Assembly: GCA_017435615.1 (NCBI GenBank)
Contig: JAFSET010000012.1
Span: 1 to 64,000, forward strand
DNA from: Oscillospiraceae bacterium
Lineage (GTDB): Bacteria > Bacillota > Clostridia > Oscillospirales > Oscillospiraceae
Reading direction: 5' to 3'
DNA: 64,000 nucleotides
Shown: positions 1 through 9,675 of the stretch, piece after piece
Layout: every line of letters starts with the position of its first letter
Position numbering within the stretch: the stretch's first letter is position 1
Notes under the pieces: model-generated
The model's database searches: none
The model's input: the letters and a program-made list of their open reading frames with translations, nothing else
Told to the model about the DNA's origin: nothing
Position numbers and translations under genes: made by a program

Positions 1-123
1 AAGATTATGCACAGCAGAAGCAATATTCCTTTGATGATTAACCGTTTCTTTATTGAGAAAATCGGTGCAATTCCTGTAGATTACTCATATTTTGTATCTT
101 CTGTTTGCACCCCCCTGAATTAA
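1..123 (+). CDS. Possible 3' end of an unidentified gene (partial)
   Basis: The first frame is open from the window edge to TAA at 121-123, giving 40 residues. The stretch KIGAIPVD faintly recalls the G-x-I/F-P-V-D/R motif of PlsC-type acyltransferases, but such a protein would normally continue well beyond this point, so this may be a decayed remnant or chance. The last codons already lie in the first copy of a TGCACCCCC repeat. I do not recognise it with confidence. Confidence 0.22.
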   Translation, partial: KIMHSRSNIPLMINRFFIEKIGAIPVDYSYFVSSVCTPLN

Positions 124-176
124 AAAATGCACCCCCTAAAAGGACTTTGCACCCCCTAACCTCAAAAGGGGGTGCA
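106..176. repeat. Three TGCACCCCC copies, the last forming a hairpin
   Basis: TGCACCCCC occurs at 106-114, 128-136 and 148-156, about 21 bases apart. An inverted copy AGGGGGTGCA lies at 167-176 and pairs perfectly over 10 bp with 148-157, leaving a 9-base loop. It could be a terminator for the gene ending at 123, since T-rich sequence follows, or the end of a small mobile or repetitive element. Function is unknown. Confidence 0.6.
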
Positions 177-205
177 TTTGTATTAAAATTAGGGTTAGTC
201 TTCAT

Positions 206-239
206 AAAACGACAAGTTTCGGCAGAAACTTGTCGTTTT
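206..239. terminator. Perfect 14-bp hairpin, possible bidirectional terminator
   Basis: Arms 206-219 and 226-239 pair perfectly over 14 bp around a 6-base loop. The outer part is AAAAC/GTTTT, so RNA from either strand would end in a U-rich arm, as in bidirectional intrinsic terminators. A further 9-bp inverted repeat (267-275 with 286-294) and an 11-base direct repeat CATTTGTATTA (175-185 and 285-295) lie around it. Apart from these hairpins I see no gene in 124-298. Confidence 0.5.
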
Positions 240-298
240 CCATTATATTCGCCTTAGGGTGGGTGAAATACAAATAGGGTGATACATTTGTATTATAA

Positions 299-326
299 AT
301 CGGACCCCGGAGGGTCCGATTTTTTA
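299..326. terminator. Intrinsic terminator next to the glycosidase stop codon
   Basis: A 9-bp stem (299-307 with 312-320) has a CGGA loop and is followed on the plus strand by a run of T. On the minus strand it lies immediately after the TAA of the glycosidase gene (324-326), so it can end that transcript. The T-run orientation suggests it also works for plus-strand transcription entering from the left. Confidence 0.65.
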
Positions 327-2297
327 TCCGTTGGCATATTCGATTGTTTCCGCAGTTGCAGCATTGGAACGAAACAGTCCGCTGATGGAATTTTGTTCGT
401 CTACACTTTCGAAGGTGTAAACTACCCCCGGCTCTAAACGAATGATCACTTGATCCCGGGCATAATCAACCTGGCAGCCATCCGTTGGAATACTGAGCTT
501 TCCAAACTTACGACCTTCCAAGGGAAGGATCACAACTTCATTCTGCCAGGTAAAAATATAGCCTTTTTCATTCTTTTCCCAGGGGTAATACACAACGGTA
601 TTGCCATTGATGCATCGGCCGTTGACATGCCCTGCATCATCCACCAGCTTCCAGTTGCCCACTGACTCATACACACCGTGTCCGTCAGGCTTGTTGACAG
701 TAAACTGCAGCAAATTACCCATAGGCTTATAATCCCGGTCATTCAGGGGACGGTCGTGATAAGTAAGGGTATAATAATTGGAGGGAATGGAGTAAATTGC
801 TGCGCAGATATAGTGCTGCTTTGCCCAATCGGTCAGCATCAATGCGCCGTCGGAATCGATCATCAAATCCGGGCAAGCCAGGGTAGCAAGTCTTGCACGG
901 AACTCCTTCTCGATGTTTCCTGCATGGGTATCGTGCATCCGGTTTTGGTCAATATAATCTTCAAACCGAGGATCTGTGACGGAGCAGTTGACCAGCGCAT
1001 CCGGCTTTGCCGCCTTTGCGGCTTTATAAAAGGTTTCGTAAAAGATTTTGATTTCTTTAATACCTAAACCTTTTTCCGGGTGGCGGTAGGGACCTGTTTT
1101 GGCAGGGTCCCGGAACAGACCAATATAGTCCATCTTGACGCCGTCCAGGTTATACTCCCCTTCCCCACTGCCAAACAAAACCTGACAAACCTGATTGTAA
1201 TACTCCTGAATATTGTCGCAGGTCATATCAATGGAATAGCTGCCGGGAATACCCAGAGGATCCAAGTGATTATTGGAAAGTACATCCAGTTTTTGACTTC
1301 TTGTGACAAAGCCGTTTTGTACGTTATCGAAAATGGGCGTACACCAGGCGATCACATGATGCCCCCGTGCGTGCATCTCGTCAACGAAATCTCGCATATT
1401 ACCAAATCTTGCCTGATCCACCTGGGGATCCATGGAGAATTGAAGCTGCCAGAAAGCATCCAGCACGATGTTCATGTGCCGAATCCCCCACTTCTGCTCT
1501 GCAGTGTCCACCAGCATCCGTACCCAATCTGCGTTGAAACGTGGGTCATTCATCTTGGCATCCGGCAAAAGCAGAGTGGAAAGCTCATCTCCGTATGTAC
1601 AAACCAGCGGATCACGCCACCAGGCAGGAAGCTCCGAAAGAGGCTTCTTCTTCGGTGTATACAAACCATACTCCATCAGTTTCTGCCGAAATAGAGGGAT
1701 ACAGTCCCAATCACTTTCCGGGAACGTGATCAACATCCTGGGCATATGATAGCACTCCCCTGCCCGGATGATCTTATTACCGCCGCAGCTCTCCGCAAGA
1801 ATGGAGAAATCCTCCAAAAGCTTATACTGATAGCTGTCCGGCAGATCCAGTAGACCAAAAGCTGCCCATCCCTGCCCGTTGCCCACAGTAAAATTCAGCA
1901 TTGTCGGATAAAAATAGCCGTTCAAAGAACAATCCGGCAGGTTCTTGAAGAAATCCATGTTGTGACAGTTATTGCGCCTGGGTTGGGTGGTAAATGCTCT
2001 GTCGAAATGTCCAATGCGCATACCGCCCTTGGTATCACGAAAATATACTGCTTCATAAACCGGTGTATCCTCTGCACACGAAATTGTGCAAGACACTTCG
2101 ATACAATCTGCCTTCAACTGAAAGCGCAGTTCTACGCCATTTTCACAAAATGTAATGGTTTGCGCATCTGCCGTTTGCAAACAAGGAGACAGGCAGCAAC
2201 CGTTTAAGGAAACACTGGCCGGAATACTGAACCAGGCATCCCCATTTTTCTTCAGTTCAATGGTATGTTCCTTGGGATTATAGTCAGCCTGATACAT
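324..2297 (-). CDS. Glycoside hydrolase with GH31/GH36-like (clan GH-D type) barrel
   Basis: This 657-residue protein probably cleaves alpha-linked sugars in the cytoplasm, as no signal peptide is visible. Residues 1-215 look like an all-beta N-terminal domain. A TIM barrel begins near the WWRDP motif at 226-230 and holds a LDAFW strand (279-283), a strand with AWCTPIF (317-323), and GVKMDYIG around D390, the likely catalytic nucleophile by analogy with K-x-D motifs of GH31 and GH36. A short beta domain closes the protein. The ATG has a GGAGGG site. It lies 98 bp after pyrB on the same strand and could receive read-through, but its role is unrelated to pyrimidines. Exact family and substrate cannot be fixed by eye. 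Confidence 0.7.
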   Translation of the reverse strand: MYQADYNPKEHTIELKKNGDAWFSIPASVSLNGCCLSPCLQTADAQTITFCENGVELRFQLKADCIEVSCTISCAEDTPVYEAVYFRDTKGGMRIGHFDRAFTTQPRRNNCHNMDFFKNLPDCSLNGYFYPTMLNFTVGNGQGWAAFGLLDLPDSYQYKLLEDFSILAESCGGNKIIRAGECYHMPRMLITFPESDWDCIPLFRQKLMEYGLYTPKKKPLSELPAWWRDPLVCTYGDELSTLLLPDAKMNDPRFNADWVRMLVDTAEQKWGIRHMNIVLDAFWQLQFSMDPQVDQARFGNMRDFVDEMHARGHHVIAWCTPIFDNVQNGFVTRSQKLDVLSNNHLDPLGIPGSYSIDMTCDNIQEYYNQVCQVLFGSGEGEYNLDGVKMDYIGLFRDPAKTGPYRHPEKGLGIKEIKIFYETFYKAAKAAKPDALVNCSVTDPRFEDYIDQNRMHDTHAGNIEKEFRARLATLACPDLMIDSDGALMLTDWAKQHYICAAIYSIPSNYYTLTYHDRPLNDRDYKPMGNLLQFTVNKPDGHGVYESVGNWKLVDDAGHVNGRCINGNTVVYYPWEKNEKGYIFTWQNEVVILPLEGRKFGKLSIPTDGCQVDYARDQVIIRLEPGVVYTFESVDEQNSISGLFRSNAATAETIEYANG

Positions 2298-2395
2298 AAA
2301 TAACCCTCCAAAATATTCTTATTAGTATGGTTATCATAGCTTTGGCTTTCTCAAAAATCAATAGTTTATCGTACAATTGTCTTACACTTTTGCAC

Positions 2396-3475
2396 TCACC
2401 TGGTTTGATTACGTTCGCAGTAGATGCACCGGAACATTCCTTTCTTATCTGTAGGTCTGAACATATGATCCAGCTCTTGCTCGATAGAAGTAATGCACCG
2501 AGGATTATCGCAGAACAATTCATTCACCAGCACATCCGAGTGGTTATGTTCATTCACCGTTTGCGTTTCCTTTAAAAGCTTTAGGATCAGAGCCATGCGC
2601 ATATATTTGCCATTGAGGGCCTGACAGAAATATGCTGCTCTGGGATCACTGTCAACCTTGACGCTGATCTCATTGACACGGGGCAGCGGATGAAGCACAC
2701 GCATGGTCTGCTTTGCAGCGGTCATTTTTTCCGGTGTCAGAATATAGCTGTCCTTCAGCCGTTCATAGACCGCAGGATCGTCAAACCTTTCCCGTTGAAT
2801 TCTGGTCATATAAAGCACATCCAACTCCGGCAGCGCACTTTCCAGGGAAGTGGTTTCTACATAGGACACGCCGTTTTTATCCAGCACTTCCTTTTTCATG
2901 TATTCAGGAAGGCAAAGCTCCTCCGGTGAGATCAAGACAACGTGAATATTTTCATACCGGGTTAAGGCAGAAAGCAAGCTGTGGACAGTTCTTCCGTATT
3001 TCAAATCACCGCAGCAGCCGACCGTCAAATTATCCAGCCGTCCCATCTCTTTGTAGATCGTCAAAAGATCCGCCAGTGTTTGCGTGGGATGACAGTGACC
3101 GCCGTCACCGGCATTGATCACGGGAACAGTAGCATTTAAGCCAGCCACATAGGCAGAGCCCTCTTTGGGATGGCGAATGGCAATAATATCCGCATAGCAA
3201 GATAAGATCTTTGCGGTATCGGCAATGCTCTCGCCTTTGCTTGCAGAGGACGAACCGGCATCACTGAAGCCGATCACATTGCCACCCAACTCCAGCATCG
3301 CAGCTTCAAAACTCAGTCGTGTACGAGTAGAAGGCTCGTAGAACGCTGTGGCCAGTTTTTTTCCACGGCAGGAATCGGAATACTGATCCGGGTGCTCGCT
3401 GATATCGTTGGCTGTTTCCAGTAAGCTTTTCAACTCTTCCGGGGAAAAATCCGTAATATCAATCAGATTTCTCAT
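2396..3475 (-). CDS. pyrB: Aspartate carbamoyltransferase fused to a PyrI-like zinc domain
   Basis: It makes N-carbamoyl-aspartate from carbamoyl phosphate and aspartate in the cytoplasm. The carbamoyl-phosphate motif STRTRLSFE is at 49-57, HPTQT at 129-133, and HPLPRVNEI lies in the second domain. After the catalytic chain (about 305 residues) there is an extra tail with Cys322, Cys327, Cys350 and Cys353, a CX4C-X22-CX2C pattern nearly identical to the zinc domain of the E. coli regulatory subunit PyrI. The PyrI allosteric nucleotide domain is absent. It is the last gene of the pyr operon and overlaps pyrE by 4 bp (ATGA). I infer that the zinc domain stabilises trimer contacts without CTP/ATP control. 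Confidence 0.95.
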   Translation of the reverse strand: MRNLIDITDFSPEELKSLLETANDISEHPDQYSDSCRGKKLATAFYEPSTRTRLSFEAAMLELGGNVIGFSDAGSSSASKGESIADTAKILSCYADIIAIRHPKEGSAYVAGLNATVPVINAGDGGHCHPTQTLADLLTIYKEMGRLDNLTVGCCGDLKYGRTVHSLLSALTRYENIHVVLISPEELCLPEYMKKEVLDKNGVSYVETTSLESALPELDVLYMTRIQRERFDDPAVYERLKDSYILTPEKMTAAKQTMRVLHPLPRVNEISVKVDSDPRAAYFCQALNGKYMRMALILKLLKETQTVNEHNHSDVLVNELFCDNPRCITSIEQELDHMFRPTDKKGMFRCIYCERNQTR

Positions 3476-4128
3476 TGCTTCGCTCCGTTTACAGCCAAAT
3501 ACTTTTTGATCCGATCTACATTTTCCGCATTAACCGGATCTTCTTCCAAATACTCGATAATATCATAAACATCCACAACCGAGAAAACAGGAAATCCGAA
3601 TTCTTCCCCTATTTCAGCCATTGCAGAACGCTCCCCTTGTCCTTTTTCCTTCCGATCGACCATGACAAACACAGCACATACCTTTGTATCCTGCAGGCTG
3701 CTGAGGATCTGCATGCTTTCACGGATGGCGGTTCCGGCAGTGATCACATCCTCCACAATAACGATCTGCTCACCGGCTTTTGGGGTATAGCCCACAAAAA
3801 TGCCGCCTTCACCGTGATCCTTGACTTCCTTTCTGTTAAAGAAAAAGGGCAGATCAAGTCCTTCCTGAGCCAAAGCTGCTGCAGCGGATACCGCAATAGA
3901 AATACCCTTGTAGGCCGGGCCGTAAAGGACAGACTTTTGATTCCCCAGTTTTTCTAAATACGCTTTTGCATAAAAAGCGCCAAGCTTTGCAATCTGCGCA
4001 CCGGTCTTGATTTCTCCGGCATTGATAAAATAAGGAATTTTCCGGCCACTCTTTGCGGTAAAATCGCCGAATTTCAGCACGCCGGCTCCCTGCAAAAATT
4101 CTATAAATTCTCTTTTATAGCTTTCCAT
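3472..4128 (-). CDS. pyrE: Orotate phosphoribosyltransferase
   Basis: This enzyme joins orotate to PRPP to form OMP. The PRPP-binding loop [16 protein letters not shown] is clear in the second half, and the protein of 218 residues has the normal size. An AGGAG site sits seven bases before the ATG. It lies 11 bp after pyrF and overlaps pyrB by four bases, so translation of the two is likely coupled. Confidence 0.95.
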   Translation of the reverse strand: MESYKREFIEFLQGAGVLKFGDFTAKSGRKIPYFINAGEIKTGAQIAKLGAFYAKAYLEKLGNQKSVLYGPAYKGISIAVSAAAALAQEGLDLPFFFNRKEVKDHGEGGIFVGYTPKAGEQIVIVEDVITAGTAIRESMQILSSLQDTKVCAVFVMVDRKEKGQGERSAMAEIGEEFGFPVFSVVDVYDIIEYLEEDPVNAENVDRIKKYLAVNGAKQ

Positions 4129-4139
4129 GGTTAAACTCC

Positions 4140-4838
4140 TTAATCACAAAAATCTTCTACACAGCGCCGATAGGCAGCTACCGGGTCCTGGGCAGCAGTA
4201 ATAGGTCTGCCTACCACAATGTAGTCAGAACCGATCTGCTTGGCCTGGGCAGGTGTCATGACACGCTTTTGGTCCTCAGTAGCACCGTCGGCAAACCGAA
4301 CACCGGGGGTCACTGTCAGGAAGCCCTCACCGCATACAGCATGGACCTTACCTGCCTCCAGAGGGGAACACACGATTCCATCCAGGCCGGCATTTTGGGC
4401 CGTTTTGGCGTAATGCATCACCACTTCATCAATGGGTTGGTTGATCAACAGATCCCGTTCCATACTCTGCTGATCCGTAGATGTAAGCTGCGTAACCGCG
4501 ATCAGCTTAGGACGGCTGCCGTCGGGGCGGGTCAAGCCTTCCAAGGCCGCCTGCATCATAGCCGTTGTGCCGGCAGCGTGCAGGTTGCAAATGTCCACAT
4601 CCAGCTCGGACAAAACCTTCATAGCCTTTTTTACCGTATTGGGTATATCATGCAGCTTCAGATCCAAAAATACTTTATGTCCACGCTCTTTGATTTGACG
4701 GACGATACTCGGACCCTCCGCATAAAAAAGCTCCATTCCGATTTTAACAAAGGGTTTAACATCGGTGAACTGATCCAAAAACTGCAGCACATGCTCGGCT
4801 CCGGAAAAATCACAGGCAATAATTACATCCTTACCCAT
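4140..4838 (-). CDS. pyrF: Orotidine 5'-phosphate decarboxylase
   Basis: It converts OMP to UMP. The catalytic [10 protein letters not shown] motif and the C-terminal phosphate-binding segment [10 protein letters not shown] are both present. I start it at the ATG at 4838 because GGAGG is 8 bases upstream; a TTG two codons earlier would be only 2 bases from it. The start overlaps the end of pyrD by 8 bp. At about 232 residues it is a typical short group 1 enzyme. Confidence 0.95.
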   Translation of the reverse strand: MGKDVIIACDFSGAEHVLQFLDQFTDVKPFVKIGMELFYAEGPSIVRQIKERGHKVFLDLKLHDIPNTVKKAMKVLSELDVDICNLHAAGTTAMMQAALEGLTRPDGSRPKLIAVTQLTSTDQQSMERDLLINQPIDEVVMHYAKTAQNAGLDGIVCSPLEAGKVHAVCGEGFLTVTPGVRFADGATEDQKRVMTPAQAKQIGSDYIVVGRPITAAQDPVAAYRRCVEDFCD

Positions 4839-5748
4839 TTTCAACGCCTCCTATAATTTCACTGATTTGATTGATTCCATACCGGTCCATAACACCGGGA
4901 AGCTGTTCAATAATAGATTTGCAGCAGAAGGGGTCGATTAAGTTGGCAGCACCGACTTCCACCGCCGTAGCACCAGCCATCATCATTTCGATCACATCCT
5001 CGGCCGAGCTGACTCCGCCCATGCCGACCACAGGAATATGCACATTACTGGCCACCTGATACACCATTCTCAACGCCACAGGAAAGATTGCGGGACCGGA
5101 AAAACCACCCATAGTATTGGCTATCACCGGTTTTCTGCTGCGTAAATCGATCCGCATGCCTAAAAGTGTGTTGATCAGGCTGATGCCGTTTGCACCTGCA
5201 TCTTCGCAGGCCTTTGCAATTGATACAATATCCGTCACATTAGGAGAAAGCTTAACAATGACAGGCTTCTTTGCCACACGCTTGACCGCAGCTGTCACTT
5301 CTGCAGCGGACGCAGGATTTGTACCAAAGCTCATGCCGCCGCCGTGAACATTGGGGCAGCTTACATTAACTTCCAACCAGCCTACCTGATCCTGAGCATC
5401 TAATAAAGAACAGGTATAAACATAATCCTCTACAGAAAAACCGCTTACATTTGCCATCACAGGCTTATGAAAACAGCCTTTCAGCTTCGGCAGCTCCTGT
5501 TCGATTACCTGATGGACGCCGGGGTTTTGTAATCCCACTGCATTGATAAGACCTGCTGTACACTCAGCGATCCGGGGTGTAGGATTGCCGAACCGGGGAT
5601 CCTTTGTTGTACCCTTAAAGGAAAAGGTTCCCAGAACATTGATGTCATAAAGCTCTGCATACTCATGACCGTAGCCAAAGGTGCCGGAGGCCGGGATGAC
5701 AGGATTATCCAGTTCAATTCCGCACAGATTGACACTTAATCTTCCCAT
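4831..5748 (-). CDS. pyrD: Dihydroorotate dehydrogenase B, catalytic subunit
   Basis: This flavin (FMN) enzyme oxidises dihydroorotate to orotate. The active-site segment EVNVSCPNV supplies the catalytic cysteine of class 1 enzymes, and AVEVGAANL is the C-terminal FMN phosphate region. The adjacent pyrK and the length of 305 residues place it in the NAD-linked class 1B. There is a good GGAGGA site. It overlaps pyrF by 8 bp and pyrK by 13 bp. Confidence 0.95.
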   Translation of the reverse strand: MGRLSVNLCGIELDNPVIPASGTFGYGHEYAELYDINVLGTFSFKGTTKDPRFGNPTPRIAECTAGLINAVGLQNPGVHQVIEQELPKLKGCFHKPVMANVSGFSVEDYVYTCSLLDAQDQVGWLEVNVSCPNVHGGGMSFGTNPASAAEVTAAVKRVAKKPVIVKLSPNVTDIVSIAKACEDAGANGISLINTLLGMRIDLRSRKPVIANTMGGFSGPAIFPVALRMVYQVASNVHIPVVGMGGVSSAEDVIEMMMAGATAVEVGAANLIDPFCCKSIIEQLPGVMDRYGINQISEIIGGVENG

Positions 5749-6470
5749 GCGATCTCCTCCTTCTGAAGCACCGGTCCCTCTTTACAAATACGCTTGAACC
5801 CTGTGATGGTTTTACAGGAGCAACCCATACAGGCGCCAAAGCCACATCCCATCCGTTTTTCAAAGCTGAATTGTCCGGAGGTTGTTGTTGAGCGGTATAC
5901 CGCTTTAAGCATTGGCTCCGGACCGCAAGTGTAGAAATAGCTGTAGTTCATATTCTGCAACGCATCAGTCACAAAGCCCTTGGTGCCTGCGCTGCCGTCA
6001 ACAGTTGTCACCGTAACATCCACACCCAAGTCCCGGAACGCCTGTTCCAAAAAGATCTCCGACGCTGTATTAAATCCCAAAATTACCTGGACATGTTTTT
6101 TCTGTTCTATCAGCTTCTTGCACAGCAGATACATAGGCGGAACGCCTACGCCACCGCCGATCAACACAGGATCGTCACCGGCTTTGGTCAGATCATATCC
6201 GTTGCCAAGGCCGGTCAAGATATCCAACTCTCCATCTGTCATAGAGGCCATCTGTTGTGTCCCCTTGCCAACGACTTTGTATATGATGGTCAGCCTGTCC
6301 TGCTGTAAATCGCACACAGATATAGGGCGTCGAAGATATAAACCGTCCAGCCGAATATTTACGAATTGGCCAGGCGCAGTGATTGCAGAGGTATCGCCCT
6401 GAAGCACCATTTGATAAACGCAATCGGTCAAAGGCTTATTTTCCAGTATCTGAAATACACTTTGTTTCAT
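5736..6470 (-). CDS. pyrK: Dihydroorotate dehydrogenase electron-transfer subunit
   Basis: PyrK carries FAD and a [2Fe-2S] cluster and passes electrons from PyrD to NAD. The FAD-binding RRPISV motif is followed by a Rossmann half beginning GGGVGVPPMYLL, and the cluster cysteines are in CGFGACMGCSC with a further cysteine in FKRICKEGP. I use the ATG at 6470, preceded by AGAGG with 6 bases between; the frame is open nine codons further upstream into the end of carB. About 244 residues. Confidence 0.93.
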   Translation of the reverse strand: MKQSVFQILENKPLTDCVYQMVLQGDTSAITAPGQFVNIRLDGLYLRRPISVCDLQQDRLTIIYKVVGKGTQQMASMTDGELDILTGLGNGYDLTKAGDDPVLIGGGVGVPPMYLLCKKLIEQKKHVQVILGFNTASEIFLEQAFRDLGVDVTVTTVDGSAGTKGFVTDALQNMNYSYFYTCGPEPMLKAVYRSTTTSGQFSFEKRMGCGFGACMGCSCKTITGFKRICKEGPVLQKEEIAWED

Positions 6471-6489
6471 GGAATTCCTCTCTTTGTGC

Positions 6490-9400
6490 TTAGGCATCGA
6501 TGGTGGAGATTGTCAAGGTAGTCTCCTCCAAAACATCCAGCAAAACACGGACAGTATCCAACGCGGTAAAGATCGTCACATTATTTTCTGTGGAGATCCG
6601 TCTGATCTGATGGCCGTCACTGGCGGCATTGGCACCCGGTTCTTTTGTGTTGATCACATATGCAATATGGCCCTGACGAAGTGCATCCGGAATTTCCTCA
6701 CTGCCACTGCTGATCTTCTGCAGAATGTGGGTCCGAATTCCATTGCTTTTTAAGAACATTGCCGTTCCCGGTGTTGCCTGAATGTTAAATCCGAGATTGT
6801 AAAATCTGCGAATCAGGGGCAACGCCTCCTGCTTATCCTTATCTGCAATGGTTGCCAATACGGTGCCGTAGTTCTGCAAATGCATCCCCGATGCCTGCAA
6901 GGCCTTATACAGTGCACGGTTAAGCTTGTCATCATAGCCGATTGCCTCGCCGGTGGATTTCATCTCCGGTGACAGATAGGCATCCAGCCCCCGTATTTTA
7001 TTGAACGAGAACACCGGAACTTTTACATACCAGCGTTTGCGTTCCTCCGGGTAAATATCAAAGATCCCCTGCTCCTTCAGAGTCTTCCCCAGGATGACCT
7101 CGGTAGCAATATCCGCAAGAGAGTATCCCGTAGCCTTGCTCAAAAACGGAACTGTACGGGAAGAACGTGGATTGACCTCAATAATATATACATTCTCCTG
7201 CTTGTCCACAATGAACTGAATGTTGTAAAGACCAATAATGCCAATTCCCAGACCAAGTTTCTTTGCATACTGCAAAATGGTGCCCTTCACCTTATCGGAT
7301 ATGCTGAACGCAGGATAAACGCTGATAGAGTCACCGCTGTGAACGCCGGTTCTTTCAACCAGTTCCATAATGCCGGGTACAAATACATTGATACCGTCAC
7401 AGATGGCATCCACCTCGACTTCCATGCCCTCAATATATTTGTCCACCAAAACAGGCTTATCTTCGTCAATTTCCACAGCAGTCTTCAAATAATGGCGCAA
7501 TTGCTCCTCATTCGCGACGATCTGCATCGCTCTTCCGCCCAGTACGAAGCTGGGACGAACCAAAACAGGATAACCGATTTCCTGTGCCACAGCAATACCG
7601 TCTTCGATTTTTGTAACTGCCTTACCCTTCGGCTGGGGAATATTCAGCTCCGACAAAATACGTTCAAAGCTTTCCCGGTTTTCCGCACGCTCGATAGCGG
7701 CACAGTCTGTGCCAATAATCTTGACACCACGTTCCATCAACGGCTGGGCCAAATTCACAGCAGTTTGTCCGCCAAGGGTCGCGATCACGCCCTCCGGCTT
7801 TTCAAATTCGATAATGTTCATCACATCTTCCGGCGTCAGCGGTTCAAAATACAGCTTATCCGCAGTGGTATAGTCCGTAGAAACCGTTTCCGGATTGTTG
7901 TTGATAATGATTGCCTCATACCCTGCATTTTTAATGGTGGTCACTGCGTGTACCGTGGAGTAGTCAAACTCCACACCCTGTCCAATTCGAATCGGTCCGG
8001 CACCCAATACAACGATCTTCTTTTTCTGTGTCAGCTTGGATTGATTATCACCGGTGTAAGAAGAATAAAAATACGGAATATACGCATTTGTATGGCAGGT
8101 ATCCACCATGCGGTAAACAGGAAAAAGTCTGTTTTGTTTGCGCATGGCGTACACATCCAACTCCCGGCAATCCCAAAGCTTTGCAATATAGCAATCACTG
8201 AAACCGAGAGCTTTGGCTTTTTTCAGTACAGCAGCATCATTTTTATTTGCCTTCAATTCCGTTTCCATGGAAACGATATTGGCAATGGCCTCAAGGAAGT
8301 ATCCGGTAATACCGGTGATGCTGTGCAGTTTTTCAATTGCCGCGCCATGCCGCAGCAACTGTGCTATGGCATAAATATTATCGTCTCTGAATTCAGAAAT
8401 GTAATCATAAAGCTCATCGTCAGACATTTCGTCAAATTTTGCCATATAGAAATGGGTCACGCCGGTTTCCACCGAGCGAACAGCCTTCAGAAGACATTCC
8501 TCAAGATTGGAGCCAATGCCCATCACCTCACCGGTGGCTTTCATTTGGGTCCCCAACGCATTGGAAGCAGAGGTGAATTTATCGAAGGGAAATCTGGGGA
8601 GCTTTGCGATCACATAATCAAGCTTAGGCTCAAAGGCTGCTGTGGTATTTGCAACAGTGATCTCATCCAGCGTCATTCCCACCGCGATCTTGGCTGTAAC
8701 GCGGGCAATGGGATAGCCACTGGCCTTGGATGCCAACGCAGAAGATCTGGACACCCGGGGATTGACTTCGATCAAATAATACTCACTTGTCACAGGATTC
8801 AATGCAAACTGCACATTGCAGCCACCCTCGATCTTCAATTCCCGGATGATCTTAATCGCACTGTCATTAAGCCGCTTTTCGTCCTCAGCGCTCAGGGTCA
8901 TGATCGGCGCAACCACAATGGAATCGCCTGTATGCACACCCACAGGATCAATGTTTTCCATGCCGCAGATGGTAATCGCATGATCGGCAGAATCGCGCAT
9001 CACTTCGAATTCAATTTCCTTGTAGCCCTTTACGCTTTTCTCCACGAGCACCTGATGAACCGGAGAAAGCTTAAAGGCATTGTTGCCCAGTTCTATAAGC
9101 TCCTGAGCATTATTGGCAAATCCACCGCCAGTACCTCCCAGGGTAAATGCCGGACGAAGCACCACAGGGTAGCCGATTCTGTCTGCGGCTTCCAGTGCCT
9201 CTTCGATGCTATAGGTAATTTCCGAAGGAATGGTGGGCTCTCCAATGGACTGACAAAGCTGCTTGAACAGTTCCCGGTCTTCTGCCTGCTCTATAGACCG
9301 GCTTCCGGTGCCCAAAAGCTCCACATTACATTCCTTTAAAACGCCTTTTTTCTCTAACTGCATGGCAAGATTTAAGCCGGTTTGTCCACCAATTCCAGGG

Positions 9401-9660
9401 ACAATGGCATCCGGACGTTCATAGCGCAGGATTTTGGCTATATACTCCAGGGTAAGCGGCTCCATGTAGACCTTGTCGGCAATGGTGGTATCCGTCATAA
9501 TGGTTGCAGGATTTGAGTTGCACAGAACGACCTCGTAGCCCTCTTCCTTCAGCGCAAGGCAGGCCTGCGTGCCGGCATAGTCAAATTCCGCAGCCTGACC
9601 GATCACAATAGGACCGGAGCCGATAATCAGTATTTTTTTAATATCCGTTCTTTTTGCCAT
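6490..9660 (-). CDS. carB: Carbamoyl-phosphate synthase large subunit
   Basis: CarB makes carbamoyl phosphate from bicarbonate, ATP and ammonia delivered by CarA. Two ATP-grasp synthetase halves are visible: the first begins ILIIGSGPIVIGQAAEFDYA, the second VVLGAGPIRIGQGVEFDYS, each with paired EVNPR motifs. The last 130 residues form an MGS-type domain, the usual site of allosteric control. The ATG at 9660 has GGAGG seven bases upstream; a TTG five codons earlier is part of that ribosome site. No gene for the glutaminase subunit CarA is present in the window, which is unusual inside a pyr operon. Confidence 0.96.
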   Translation of the reverse strand: MAKRTDIKKILIIGSGPIVIGQAAEFDYAGTQACLALKEEGYEVVLCNSNPATIMTDTTIADKVYMEPLTLEYIAKILRYERPDAIVPGIGGQTGLNLAMQLEKKGVLKECNVELLGTGSRSIEQAEDRELFKQLCQSIGEPTIPSEITYSIEEALEAADRIGYPVVLRPAFTLGGTGGGFANNAQELIELGNNAFKLSPVHQVLVEKSVKGYKEIEFEVMRDSADHAITICGMENIDPVGVHTGDSIVVAPIMTLSAEDEKRLNDSAIKIIRELKIEGGCNVQFALNPVTSEYYLIEVNPRVSRSSALASKASGYPIARVTAKIAVGMTLDEITVANTTAAFEPKLDYVIAKLPRFPFDKFTSASNALGTQMKATGEVMGIGSNLEECLLKAVRSVETGVTHFYMAKFDEMSDDELYDYISEFRDDNIYAIAQLLRHGAAIEKLHSITGITGYFLEAIANIVSMETELKANKNDAAVLKKAKALGFSDCYIAKLWDCRELDVYAMRKQNRLFPVYRMVDTCHTNAYIPYFYSSYTGDNQSKLTQKKKIVVLGAGPIRIGQGVEFDYSTVHAVTTIKNAGYEAIIINNNPETVSTDYTTADKLYFEPLTPEDVMNIIEFEKPEGVIATLGGQTAVNLAQPLMERGVKIIGTDCAAIERAENRESFERILSELNIPQPKGKAVTKIEDGIAVAQEIGYPVLVRPSFVLGGRAMQIVANEEQLRHYLKTAVEIDEDKPVLVDKYIEGMEVEVDAICDGINVFVPGIMELVERTGVHSGDSISVYPAFSISDKVKGTILQYAKKLGLGIGIIGLYNIQFIVDKQENVYIIEVNPRSSRTVPFLSKATGYSLADIATEVILGKTLKEQGIFDIYPEERKRWYVKVPVFSFNKIRGLDAYLSPEMKSTGEAIGYDDKLNRALYKALQASGMHLQNYGTVLATIADKDKQEALPLIRRFYNLGFNIQATPGTAMFLKSNGIRTHILQKISSGSEEIPDALRQGHIAYVINTKEPGANAASDGHQIRRISTENNVTIFTALDTVRVLLDVLEETTLTISTIDA

Positions 9661-9675
9661 AACATATTCCTCCAA

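Noticed and set aside
1..12. The 12-base AAGATTATGCAC shared with 49792-49803
   Set aside because: Too short and without common context; probably chance.
7339..9339. A 666-codon open frame on the plus strand
   Set aside because: It is antisense to carB, has no ribosome site or known motifs, and its residue mix is what codon bias of carB produces.
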